From Lysobacteraceae bacterium NML03-0222 (lineage in GTDB: Bacteria > Pseudomonadota > Gammaproteobacteria > Xanthomonadales > Xanthomonadaceae), in NCBI GenBank assembly GCA_002798195.1, contig NWQM01000016.1, forward strand, positions 124,001 to 188,000: a stretch of DNA of 64,000 nucleotides, written 5' to 3'. Of this stretch, positions 45,636 through 54,054 are shown piece by piece. Each line of letters starts with the position of its first letter. Position 1 is the first letter of the stretch. A model generated the notes under the pieces. That model was not told where the DNA came from. It did no database searches and worked only from the letters and a program-made list of their open reading frames with translations. The position numbers were made by a program, and so were the translations under genes.

Positions 45636-47126
45636 TTACGATTTTTTGGCAGTTGCAGGCAGCTCTGCAACTAATCGCAGCGATACAGACAGCTCATCGA
45701 GCTGGAAATGCGGCCTCAAAAAGGCCACAGCACGGTAAACACCAGGCTTGCCCGGCACTTCCGAAACTTGAATGGAAGCTTCACGCAGTGGATACTGCGC
45801 CTTAGCCTCCTGGGTTGCATTGTCATCCAGCAGAACGTACTGGGCAATCCAGCGATTGAGGAAGTCTTCTACATTGCCAGCAGACGCAAAGCTGCCAATC
45901 TTTTCTCGCATCATCGCCTTGAGGTAATGGGCAATGCGGGATACGGCAAAAATGTATTGCAGCTGTGCCGACAAAATGGCGTTGGCATTCGCTGCATCAG
46001 TATTGTATTTCTTGGCCTTCTGTACCGACTGCGCACCAAAAAATGCCGCATAGTCAGTATTTTTGCAGTGAACTAGCGGGATAAAGCCCAAGTCACTCAA
46101 TTCCTTTTCACGGCGGTCAGTAATAGCCACTTCGGTGGGACATTTGAGTGCCACCTCCCCATCATCAGTACGGAAGGTATGGGTCGGCAAGTCCTCCACT
46201 AGCCCCCCACCTTCAACTCCACGAATTGCTGCACACCAGCCAAAGTCTTCAAAAGCTTGGGTCAGGCGAGCAGCCATCGCATAGGCAGTGTTGCACCAAA
46301 GGAAATTCGAATGATCAGCGGCTTCGACATCTTCGATGAAGTTAAAGCCTTCAACCGTGGTTCCCTCCTTCGGGTGATAAGGAAGACGCCCCAAGAACCG
46401 CGGCAGAGTGAGGCCAACATAGCGGCTGTCTTCAGAATTACGGAAAGATTTCCACTTGGCATATTCAACAGTATCAAATATTTTTGCCAAATCACGCGGT
46501 TTACCGAGCTCGGTAAAGCTTTCCAAGCCAAACATTTCTTCCGATGCCGCACTGATGAACGGTGCATGAGCAGCTGCAGCGACATGCGACATCTGTTCGA
46601 CAAAATACATATCTTCAGGCTGTCGACTAATTTGATAGTCACCGATCAAGGCGCCGAAGGGCGCACCACCAAAAGTGCCAAACTCCTCTTCGTAAACCTT
46701 CTTGAATAGCGCACTCTGGTCAAAGTCAACAGCCGTTTTAAAATCGCGCACAATGTCTTTCTTGGTCGCATTCATGACCTTGATTTTCATTTGCACGCCG
46801 GTAGTGGTTTGCTGACAAAGATAGTGCAGACCCCGCCAAGAACTTTCTAACTGCTGGAACTGCGGCGCGTGCATTACTGCACTAAGCTGCTCAGAAATCA
46901 GGCGATCGATTTCTGCAATACGAGCATCAAGCGTCAGATTCAAGCTATCAGAGATAACAACTGTACCTTCCATCACTTCTTTGGCAAGCTCAGAAATGAT
47001 GTCTTTGGCGCGACGGTGCTCGCTCTCGGATTTAGCAACATTGCTTTTATCAACAATTTGATCAAGCAGGCTGCCTTCGGTAACCGTTGCAGCTTTAGCG
47101 GCCGGTTGGCTGGACTGGGCTGACAT
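45636..47126 (-). CDS. tssC: T6SS contractile sheath protein TssC
   Basis: A 496-residue large sheath subunit (VipB/ImpC). Recognisable segments are LESSWRGLHYLCQQTTTGV, FGALIGDYQISRQPEDMYFV and LTLPRFLGRLPYHPKEGT. With TssB it forms the outer sheath whose contraction drives the tube. The ATG at 47126 has AAGGAG 11 bases upstream. A GTG at 47138 overlapping the tssB stop is possible, but its ribosome site would be too close. Confidence 0.96.
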   Translation of the reverse strand: MSAQSSQPAAKAATVTEGSLLDQIVDKSNVAKSESEHRRAKDIISELAKEVMEGTVVISDSLNLTLDARIAEIDRLISEQLSAVMHAPQFQQLESSWRGLHYLCQQTTTGVQMKIKVMNATKKDIVRDFKTAVDFDQSALFKKVYEEEFGTFGGAPFGALIGDYQISRQPEDMYFVEQMSHVAAAAHAPFISAASEEMFGLESFTELGKPRDLAKIFDTVEYAKWKSFRNSEDSRYVGLTLPRFLGRLPYHPKEGTTVEGFNFIEDVEAADHSNFLWCNTAYAMAARLTQAFEDFGWCAAIRGVEGGGLVEDLPTHTFRTDDGEVALKCPTEVAITDRREKELSDLGFIPLVHCKNTDYAAFFGAQSVQKAKKYNTDAANANAILSAQLQYIFAVSRIAHYLKAMMREKIGSFASAGNVEDFLNRWIAQYVLLDDNATQEAKAQYPLREASIQVSEVPGKPGVYRAVAFLRPHFQLDELSVSLRLVAELPATAKKS

Positions 47127-47134
47127 GCGTGTAC

Positions 47135-47641
47135 TCACTCCTTCTCGCTCTGGTCTTCACTCAACTTTTTCAACTGATCGGTGTTGTTTAGCACCTCAGT
47201 CAACAAGTCTTCCAGTTTTTCATTGCCGGCCAACTTATTACGCAGATCGGCCAACTTGCTGCGTGATTCCAGCAGTTTTCGCAGTGGCTCTACTTGTTGA
47301 ACCACCGCTTCCGGCCTGAAGTCATCCATACTCTTAAACTTGAGTTCGACACCAAATTCCCCGCCTTCATCTGTCAGAGTATTGGGAACACGATAAACTG
47401 CACGTGGCGCCATGCCCTCCATCACATCATCAATATTGTCAACATCCACATTGACAAACTTGCGATCCTTGATGCGAGGCAGGGGTGCTTCAGGATTACC
47501 ACTGAAGTCCCCCAGCACCCCCACAACAAAAGGGATTTCCTTTTGTTCGATGGCATCGCCAATCTCCACATCATAGGTTAACTGCACCCGAGGCGGGCGC
47601 ACTTTCTGGAGTTTTTTCTGGACACTATCCTTCTTGGCCAT
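47135..47641 (-). CDS. tssB: T6SS contractile sheath protein TssB
   Basis: A 168-residue small sheath subunit (VipA/ImpB). Typical segments are RPPRVQLTYDVEIGDAI, PFVVGVLGDFSGNPEAPLP and RKFVNVDVDNIDDVMEGMAP. It pairs with TssC; the ClpV recognition helix is in the TssC partner. It lies 8 bp from tssC and 52 bp after the lipoprotein gene. Confidence 0.96.
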   Translation of the reverse strand: MAKKDSVQKKLQKVRPPRVQLTYDVEIGDAIEQKEIPFVVGVLGDFSGNPEAPLPRIKDRKFVNVDVDNIDDVMEGMAPRAVYRVPNTLTDEGGEFGVELKFKSMDDFRPEAVVQQVEPLRKLLESRSKLADLRNKLAGNEKLEDLLTEVLNNTDQLKKLSEDQSEKE

Positions 47642-47693
47642 GGTTCTTCTCTGTGGTTTCCAGGGGATTCAGTGAATCGGAGTCAGCTTAAAG

Positions 47694-48365
47694 TCAATTG
47701 CCACCAATCACGCCAAATGGGTTGCGCGAAGGCGTTTTTTGCGACTGACGCTGCTGAGGGGAAGACTGCGTATTGCCGGGCGCCTCCGAGCGGCTCTTGA
47801 CAGGACGGCTTTGCGCAGATCGTTGCTGTGAGCGGCTGGCGTTACTGCGACGATTCGATGCCGTTGCAGCACGGCGTCCAGCCGTTCCCTGTTCCGAGGT
47901 TTGCTCGGGTTTTCCGATACTGCTTCGCAAGGCGTCCATCAAAATACGTGCTTCGTTCTGCGCGCCAGCAGACTCTATAGCGCCCCCTGCTTGCAAGCGA
48001 CGAAGTGACTCTTGCGCCATCCGAAAACCACTGACTGTAAGCACGCTATCTGCAATCAGATCGGAAGGGTCACGCTTGAGTACTTCTTGCGCTGCGATAA
48101 TCGCACTCGGATAGTTGCTACGGTCAAACTCCAACTGTGCAATCCGTACCCAAGCATCTTTCTTTGTAGGATCAACATGGGCTGCCTGATGAAAAGCCAC
48201 CAGCGCCGCATCAATCCCGCCTGCAGCAACACTGGCCTCTGCATTCTCAAGACTGACCTGGTAATCCGGCACCTTTTCTTTCTTACCTCCGCCAAAGCCG
48301 GAACAGGCTGCCATCAACATAGCAATGGAAACAGGAAGAACCCATCGGTGTGATTTTTCGAGCAT
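47694..48365 (-). CDS. TPR-repeat lipoprotein of the T6SS operon
   Basis: A 223-residue protein starting at ATG 48365. Its signal (SHRWVLPVSIAMLMAACSGF) has lipobox MAAC, so it is lipid-anchored. About residues 45-115 form two or three tetratricopeptide repeats (GGIDAALVAFHQAAHVDPTK and NYPSAIIAAQEVLKRDPSD). The last 70 residues are Ser/Arg/Gln-rich and disordered. It is the first gene of the left T6SS operon, so it probably assists the apparatus in the envelope. Exact role is unknown; it is not a TssJ, which is encoded across the divergent gap. Confidence 0.78.
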   Translation of the reverse strand: MLEKSHRWVLPVSIAMLMAACSGFGGGKKEKVPDYQVSLENAEASVAAGGIDAALVAFHQAAHVDPTKKDAWVRIAQLEFDRSNYPSAIIAAQEVLKRDPSDLIADSVLTVSGFRMAQESLRRLQAGGAIESAGAQNEARILMDALRSSIGKPEQTSEQGTAGRRAATASNRRSNASRSQQRSAQSRPVKSRSEAPGNTQSSPQQRQSQKTPSRNPFGVIGGN

Positions 48366-48538
48366 GAAGGTCACCAATTGTTGAAGGAGGCAATGTATGC
48401 GCACATGATAACGTGAAAATTTCCACACTTTCCCATGGTTACACGGTTCAGTAGCCAATAGCAAGACCAATGCGGCCCCCTTACTGATCGTGGCATACTG
48501 ACAATGGCTTAGATCACAAAGAAGTAGGACTTGATCTC
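48366..48538. promoter_or_regulatory. Divergent intergenic region between the two T6SS operons
   Basis: These 173 bp separate the leftward operon (lipoprotein-tssBC-hcp-tssEFG-clpV-vgrG) from the rightward one (tssJKL-vgrG) and must hold both main promoters. It is more AT-rich than its surroundings. TTGCTA-17-TAACCA on the minus strand (near 48420-48445) is a weak sigma-70 candidate. No convincing -24/-12 sigma-54 element was found. Confidence 0.5.
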
Positions 48539-49150
48539 ATGGCAGCACCTTATCGCATCATTGCCACCGGCTTGCTCGCAAGCGTATTAGTATTACCCAC
48601 TAGCGGTTGTGGTGGCGGCATCACGAATGTACTGCGCAAGCCGATGTCAGCCATGGGCATAGGGGAGAAGCTGCCACAATCTGCGCCCAAAATTGAGCTG
48701 CGCATGTATGCGGCAGACAACATCAACGCAGGCTATGGTCAAACAGGCCATGCCACGGTATTGCGAATCTATCAATTAAAGGACAACACCACTTTTCAAC
48801 GCCTGCCTTATGAGAGCTTCATTGACCAGCAGGCCGCCAAATCGCTATTGGGGAATGATGCTTTGTCCGACACCGAAGTCGTACTAACTCCAGGCAGCAA
48901 ACAGCCGATCCAGCTTAGCTTGCAAGAAGCTACCCGACACATCGGCATCGTCGCTTTGTACCTTGCTCCAACCCCCAACCGCTGGCGATTCTCGTTTGAT
49001 GCACGTCATGCCGGAGTCGAAAAAGATGGCATCACTGTTGGTCTTCATGCTTGCGCAATGACAACTGATTCACCCGCACTTCTCACCCAGGTAGCTGGCG
49101 ACCCCCGCAGCCTTTTGACAGTGCAGTGCCCCCCATTGCGCTCCCGCTGA
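48539..49150 (+). CDS. tssJ: T6SS outer-membrane lipoprotein TssJ
   Basis: A 203-residue lipoprotein. The signal (IIATGLLASVLVLPTSGC) ends in a TSGC lipobox (Cys24). The beta-sandwich part includes IELRMYAADNINAG, ATVLRIYQLKDNTTFQRLPY and HIGIVALYLAPTPNRWRFS, all standard for TssJ. It anchors the membrane complex in the outer membrane by holding TssM. It is the first gene of the right operon; tssK follows after 52 bp. Confidence 0.93.
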   Translation: MAAPYRIIATGLLASVLVLPTSGCGGGITNVLRKPMSAMGIGEKLPQSAPKIELRMYAADNINAGYGQTGHATVLRIYQLKDNTTFQRLPYESFIDQQAAKSLLGNDALSDTEVVLTPGSKQPIQLSLQEATRHIGIVALYLAPTPNRWRFSFDARHAGVEKDGITVGLHACAMTTDSPALLTQVAGDPRSLLTVQCPPLRSR

Positions 49151-49202
49151 TTTATCATCCCCAATACCATGACGGGGCAGGCAACAACCCAAGGAGCAAA
49201 TC

Positions 49203-50561
49203 GTGGCGCAATTGAGCAGTCTTTCCAAAGTCTTTTGGGGTGAGGGACTCTTCCTCCGTCCTCAGCACTTTCAACGCCAAGATGCCTATCATGAGGCGCG
49301 ACAGCAAGAGCTACGGCGCAGCCTCCACCCCTATGCTTGGGGCTGCCAGAGTGTGCGTTTTGACCCCCAAAGCCTTGAAAGCGGGATACTACATCCCCTG
49401 GAGTTGGTTGTAGTCTTCCCCGATGGTGAGCCTTATATTGCACCGGCACAGGACTCGCTCCCACTATCGCTGTCTCTGGCTGATCTTTCCCAAGGCACCC
49501 ACAGCACACTGATTCATCTTTCGTTACCGCTGATGCGCGAATACGGCAATAGCCGGAATGAAGCACAGGGAGAGGAAAACGCGCATGTGCGCTTCCATCA
49601 AAGCCATCAGCCAACAAATGACCTGTTTACCAACTCTGAAGATGCAGATATCGCCTATCTGCGCAAATCCGTACGCTTGCTGACCGACGATAAGCCCCGT
49701 GATCAGTACATCAGCCTGCCAGTAGCACGGATCAACCGCACCCCTACTGGCGGTTTCGAGCTTGACGAGAGTTTTATCCCTCCTTGCAACTATATTGCGG
49801 GTTCACCACAGCTGCTGCTCGATATGCGCCGCCTACTGGATGCAGTGCAAGCCAAGGTAGAAGCACTTTATGGCATGCATCGCCAACCAGCCCAGCACAT
49901 CATTGAGTTTCGTTCGGGAGATATCGCCTCTTTCTGGCTACTGCATACTGCCACCTCCGCTTTTGCTACCCTTTCGCACTTATTTCATCATCCCGACCTA
50001 CATCCGGAGCGACTATTCCAGGAATTATTGCGCCTGGCAGGCAGCTTGCTGACTTTCTCTAACCTTTATTCACTCAATGACTTGCCTCGCTATGTGCATG
50101 CCCAGCCAGAAGCAGGATTCAAGCAATTGTTTGCCATCATCCGTGAGCTGCTGGACACCGTAATTTCCTCACGCTACTTCCAGATTCAGCTCACCGAGGT
50201 CAAGCCCGCCTTCCATCTTGGCCGCATTGATTCGCAAAAAATTGATGCCAACACTGCCTTCTATCTGGCCGTGGCCGCCGACATGCACGCCGCCGAGCTC
50301 ATTAAAAATGTCCCCGTGCGATTCAAGGTTGGCGCACCCGATGACGTCGAAAAATGTGTACTTTCGGCTCTGCCCGGGGTCAAGCTCAATCACGCACCGC
50401 AAGTTCCGGCAGCCATCCCCGTGCGTCCAGGCAGTAGCTACTTTGAACTCGATGCCCGTGGGCCGCTATATGAGAGGATGCTCAAAAGCCAATCCATCTC
50501 CATCTACGTGCCTACCGGAATCAACGGCCTGAAACTCGAGCTGATTGCGGTGACGGCATGA
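49203..50561 (+). CDS. tssK: T6SS baseplate-membrane connector TssK
   Basis: A 452-residue TssK (VasE/ImpJ). The N-terminus KVFWGEGLFLRPQHFQRQD is diagnostic, and LHPYAWGCQSVRFDPQSLES follows. TssK trimers link the baseplate wedges to TssL/TssM in the inner membrane. It starts with GTG at 49203, with AAGGAG six bases ahead. Its stop overlaps the tssL start (ATGA). Confidence 0.95.
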   Translation: MAQLSSLSKVFWGEGLFLRPQHFQRQDAYHEARQQELRRSLHPYAWGCQSVRFDPQSLESGILHPLELVVVFPDGEPYIAPAQDSLPLSLSLADLSQGTHSTLIHLSLPLMREYGNSRNEAQGEENAHVRFHQSHQPTNDLFTNSEDADIAYLRKSVRLLTDDKPRDQYISLPVARINRTPTGGFELDESFIPPCNYIAGSPQLLLDMRRLLDAVQAKVEALYGMHRQPAQHIIEFRSGDIASFWLLHTATSAFATLSHLFHHPDLHPERLFQELLRLAGSLLTFSNLYSLNDLPRYVHAQPEAGFKQLFAIIRELLDTVISSRYFQIQLTEVKPAFHLGRIDSQKIDANTAFYLAVAADMHAAELIKNVPVRFKVGAPDDVEKCVLSALPGVKLNHAPQVPAAIPVRPGSSYFELDARGPLYERMLKSQSISIYVPTGINGLKLELIAVTA

Positions 50562-51346
50562 GTACTCCACAGATTACCTCCGCTCTCCCGCAAGCGTCGC
50601 TGAGCAATATTCAAGCAGCCAAGGCATTGCCCATTCCCGAAAACCGTCTCAGCCTTACCGACCTAATGTCTGATGGCTTCTACATGCTACTCATGCTGAA
50701 ACGCGGCCAATTGCCACGTGATGCAGAGTCGTTTGTCGGCGCCATCAATCGCTTCCTCGAGGGTATCGAGCGACAAGCCAGCAAGATAGGTATCAGCAAC
50801 GAAGACATCTACGCTGCCAAATACGCCTACTGTGCTGCTGTAGATGAAGCCATGCTTTCACAGCCCTCGGCGCTGCATGCCGAATGGGAGCGTAACCCCC
50901 TGCAATTACGTCTATTTGGCGAACATCTAGCCGGCGAGCACTTCTTCGACCGGCTTGAAGAGCTACGCCAGCAGGGCGCCGTTCGTCTGCCTTCACTAGA
51001 GGTTTACTACACCTGTTTATTACTCGGCTTTGAGGGCAAATACCGTCTCGAAGGTACCGAGAAGCTGGGTTATCTCACTGCACGTCTTGGTGATGAAATC
51101 ATCTATCTCAAAGGCAAACGTACCGGCTTTGCTCCGCATTGGCCGCCGCCAGATCAAATCCGCCACCGACTGAAGAAAGCTCTGCCATTATGGCTGCCCG
51201 CGCTTTTGGTCGGCGTGTTGGGCTTTCTGGGCTGGCTCGGCCTTAACCACTGGCTCGGGCAGCGTACGGATGCGCATTTGGCTCAATTCCAAGATGTGAT
51301 ACAACTACCTGAGGAATCAGCCCATCTCACCATCACCCTGCCCTGA
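50558..51346 (+). CDS. tssL: T6SS inner-membrane protein TssL (DotU type)
   Basis: A 262-residue tail-anchored protein. The cytoplasmic domain (about 30-190) has LTDLMSDGFYMLLMLKRGQ and YAAKYAYCAAVDEAMLS. One membrane helix lies near 208-228 (ALLVGVLGFLGWLGL). The periplasmic tail of about 34 residues has no OmpA-type peptidoglycan-binding domain. It forms the membrane complex with TssM and TssJ. In most T6SS loci tssM follows, but here vgrG follows after 8 bp. The last 105 bp of this gene are copied ahead of each later right-arm vgrG. Confidence 0.95.
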   Translation: MSTPQITSALPQASLSNIQAAKALPIPENRLSLTDLMSDGFYMLLMLKRGQLPRDAESFVGAINRFLEGIERQASKIGISNEDIYAAKYAYCAAVDEAMLSQPSALHAEWERNPLQLRLFGEHLAGEHFFDRLEELRQQGAVRLPSLEVYYTCLLLGFEGKYRLEGTEKLGYLTARLGDEIIYLKGKRTGFAPHWPPPDQIRHRLKKALPLWLPALLVGVLGFLGWLGLNHWLGQRTDAHLAQFQDVIQLPEESAHLTITLP

Positions 51347-53731
51347 GGTGTCCCATGCGTGCTGCCCAGCTCCTCACCCAACTGGCGCGTCCCGGCGACC
51401 ATCAGCGACTGCTGGTCATTGAAGGCGCATCACTACCGCCGCTGGTCGTTGAACAGTGCTCGGGCGAGGAGGCGCTCTGTGCCGACTTCCGATTCCAAAT
51501 CGATGTCCTCGCTCCCGAAGCCGAGCTGGATTTGACGCCTGTCCTCGGCCAGCCTTTGTGCCTGGGACTGCGCCTGGCCGATGGCCGCTTGCGCCGTTGG
51601 CATGGCCTGTGTGTGGAGACCGCGCCCCTGGGCAGTGATGGCGGGCTGGCGCGTTATCGACTGATACTGGCACCCTGGACGCATCTGCTCACCCTGCGCC
51701 ACGATGCACGCCTGTTCCATGACTGCACCGTACAAACCGTATGTGAGCAGGTCTTTGCCCATTATCCAAACGCCACTTACCGTTTTGAGCTCACGGATGC
51801 ACTGCCCCGCCATATCACCCTGACTCAGTACCGTGAGAGTGATGCGGCATTCGTGTTCCGCCTCCTGGCTGAAGCAGGACTCCTCTGGCGATTTGCACAT
51901 GATGAGACGGCCGATGGCACTCATACCCTGGTAATTTTTGATAACCATGCCCCCCTGCCTGAAGGCGGTGTTTGGCGCTTCCATCGCAGTGACATCACCG
52001 AAAGCAAGGACAGCCTGCAGTACTGGGCTGCCGAAGCCCGGCAAACTCCCAACCAAACCTGGGTCGGGCAGTGGCAGACCGAGCAGTTGCGTACCCAGGC
52101 CGCCGAAGCTGGTGTCGATGACGCCGTGTTGCTGGAAGTTGCCCGTCAGCCGCTGGCAGGTAGCTTACCCGATGCTGCCTTGGCTCAAGCTGCCGCCGAG
52201 CAGCGCTTGAATGCCCTGCGACTACCCGCACGTACCTGGCAAGCGGCGGGCACGGTACGTGCCATGGCGGCCGGAACGCGCTTCACCCTGCAAGCCCATC
52301 CCGAGGCCGGGGATTATCTGCCACTGGCCGTACGTCATGTCGCCGTCAACAACCTCGGCCATGGCATCCTCAACCTGCTCGATACCCCCGAACTCGAAAA
52401 AGGCAGTTATCGGCAGCAGGCCGTCTGTGTCGCTGCCGATGCCCTCTTGGCGCCCTGGCCTACCCCTCGCCCACGGCTGGCTGGCCCACAAATCGCCACC
52501 GTCGTCGGTTTGCCGGACGATACTGTCCATAGTTCGCGAGACCATCAGGTCAAAGTGTTATTCCCCTGGGCAAGACCGCAACCCGAAGGTCAGGATGACC
52601 TGTCCGACCAGTGGACGCGATGGGTGCCCGTCGCCGAATGGCTCGCCGGCCCCAACTGGGGCTCTGCCTTCTTGCCCCGGGTCGGCAGCCAGGTGTTGAT
52701 TGAGCACCTGCATGGCGATATCGACCAGCCCCGCATCACCGGGCAGCTCTATGCTGGACACAGCCCACCACCCTTCCCGCTGGCCGAGGCCAGCAACCAT
52801 CCCGGCACCCTCTCCGGCTGGCGCACTCAGGCGCATGATGGCGGCGATACTCAACAGTGGGTATTGGATGACACCCCACAGCAGCTTCGACAATGCTTGC
52901 ATACCCAGCGTGGCGAGGCACGCTTGGCACTGGGTTATCTGATTGCACAAAACCAAGGCCATCGTGGCGCCTTGCTTGGCCAAGGTGTACAGCTACACAG
53001 CCAGGCTTGGGGGCACGTCCGTGCCGGTGCCGGCCTCTTGCTCTCCACCACTGCCCAGACTGCCGCACGCGCCACGCAGATGGATCTCAGCCAGGCCCTG
53101 CCGCAATGGCGCGGCGCCGAGCAAACCAGCGCTGCCCTGCATCAGGCCGCACTCAGCCATCAGGCCGCCACCTTCGACCCCGCCCCCGTTATCACCCAAC
53201 TGCGCGAGAGTGTTGACCCCGAAGTACACGGCAAACATCCGCCCCAGGTCAATGGACAGGCCGCACTGCGCCCTGAACCCGGACAACGCCATGGCCACGC
53301 CCCGGTCGAACATATAGCCGAACCCCGGCTCATTGCCGAGTCCCCAGACCGCATCGCCTTCACCACTCCGCGTAGCGCACTCGCCCAAGCGGGCGACACC
53401 TTCCACCTCCTCAGCCAAAGCGACACCCATCTGGAGGCCGGCGAAACCTTTGCCGCCACCAGCGGCGGCGCCTTCAGCCTGTTCTGCCAGCAAGGCCCCC
53501 TCCACGTCATCGCCGCCCATGGCCCGGCCAGCCTGCACGCACACACCGACCGCTTCGAACTCCTCGCCGACCAGTCCGTCACCCTCACCGCCACCGACAA
53601 CGCCATCACCGTACTGGCCAAAGAGAAAATCATCCTCCATGCCGGGCAGGCCACCATCACCCTCGAAGGCGGAAACATCACCTTCGCATGCCCGGGCAAG
53701 TTCACCGTCAAGGCCTCTGATGTGCCGTTTA
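51242..53731 (+). repeat. Right-arm direct repeat, copy 1 (tssL 3' end plus vgrG)
   Basis: These 2490 bp recur at 56487-58976 with a constant spacing of 5245 bp and no length change. Only one base difference was noticed (ACTACC at 51305 against ACTGCC), so the duplication is recent or kept uniform by gene conversion. The unit runs from 35 codons before the end of tssL to codon 792 of vgrG. Confidence 0.95.
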
Positions 53732-54036
53732 GGGGTGGGGAAAATAGCGCAGCGATACTAGGTGCATTACCGGATTTCAATACGAAGCTAGATAATTGGA
53801 TTGAGATCAATCACCGTGATACCGAAAATAAACCGTTCGCAGGACAAGCTTATAAAATATTTTTTTCCGGGGGGCAAGTTATATCTGGCAAGCTTGATGC
53901 CTTCGGCCACGCACGACACGAAAATGTTCCGCAAAAAGCAGAGCGAGTAGAATACGAATGGCCAGATCCACTCAAGGATGAACCATGGCCTCCACTCTCT
54001 CTGCTTGTAAGTGCCATTAATTCAAAATTGACTTAA
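51355..54036 (+). CDS. vgrG: T6SS spike protein VgrG with transthyretin-like tail (right arm, first)
   Basis: An 893-residue VgrG. The gp27-like hub shows YRESDAAFVFRLLAEAGLLW, and the gp5-like part has WVPVAEWLAGPNWGSAFLP and GSQVLIEHLHGDIDQPRIT. A linker and a DUF2345 region follow, ending FTVKASDVPFRGG. The last 100 residues are specific to this copy and look like a transthyretin-like effector-binding domain (GQAYKIFFSGGQVISGKLDA, then FGHARHENVP). Such tails are known to hold cargo. It most likely carries the toxin encoded 18 bp downstream, since no DUF4123 adaptor gene is present. It differs in sequence from the left-arm VgrGs. Confidence 0.95.
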   Translation: MRAAQLLTQLARPGDHQRLLVIEGASLPPLVVEQCSGEEALCADFRFQIDVLAPEAELDLTPVLGQPLCLGLRLADGRLRRWHGLCVETAPLGSDGGLARYRLILAPWTHLLTLRHDARLFHDCTVQTVCEQVFAHYPNATYRFELTDALPRHITLTQYRESDAAFVFRLLAEAGLLWRFAHDETADGTHTLVIFDNHAPLPEGGVWRFHRSDITESKDSLQYWAAEARQTPNQTWVGQWQTEQLRTQAAEAGVDDAVLLEVARQPLAGSLPDAALAQAAAEQRLNALRLPARTWQAAGTVRAMAAGTRFTLQAHPEAGDYLPLAVRHVAVNNLGHGILNLLDTPELEKGSYRQQAVCVAADALLAPWPTPRPRLAGPQIATVVGLPDDTVHSSRDHQVKVLFPWARPQPEGQDDLSDQWTRWVPVAEWLAGPNWGSAFLPRVGSQVLIEHLHGDIDQPRITGQLYAGHSPPPFPLAEASNHPGTLSGWRTQAHDGGDTQQWVLDDTPQQLRQCLHTQRGEARLALGYLIAQNQGHRGALLGQGVQLHSQAWGHVRAGAGLLLSTTAQTAARATQMDLSQALPQWRGAEQTSAALHQAALSHQAATFDPAPVITQLRESVDPEVHGKHPPQVNGQAALRPEPGQRHGHAPVEHIAEPRLIAESPDRIAFTTPRSALAQAGDTFHLLSQSDTHLEAGETFAATSGGAFSLFCQQGPLHVIAAHGPASLHAHTDRFELLADQSVTLTATDNAITVLAKEKIILHAGQATITLEGGNITFACPGKFTVKASDVPFRGGENSAAILGALPDFNTKLDNWIEINHRDTENKPFAGQAYKIFFSGGQVISGKLDAFGHARHENVPQKAERVEYEWPDPLKDEPWPPLSLLVSAINSKLT

Positions 54037-54054
54037 AGAGGAGTCCAGCGAACC

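Noticed and set aside
48366..48538. Sigma-54 promoter for the T6SS operons (TGGCAT near 48490)
   Set aside because: The downstream half lacks the TTGC element at the right distance, so it was not called.
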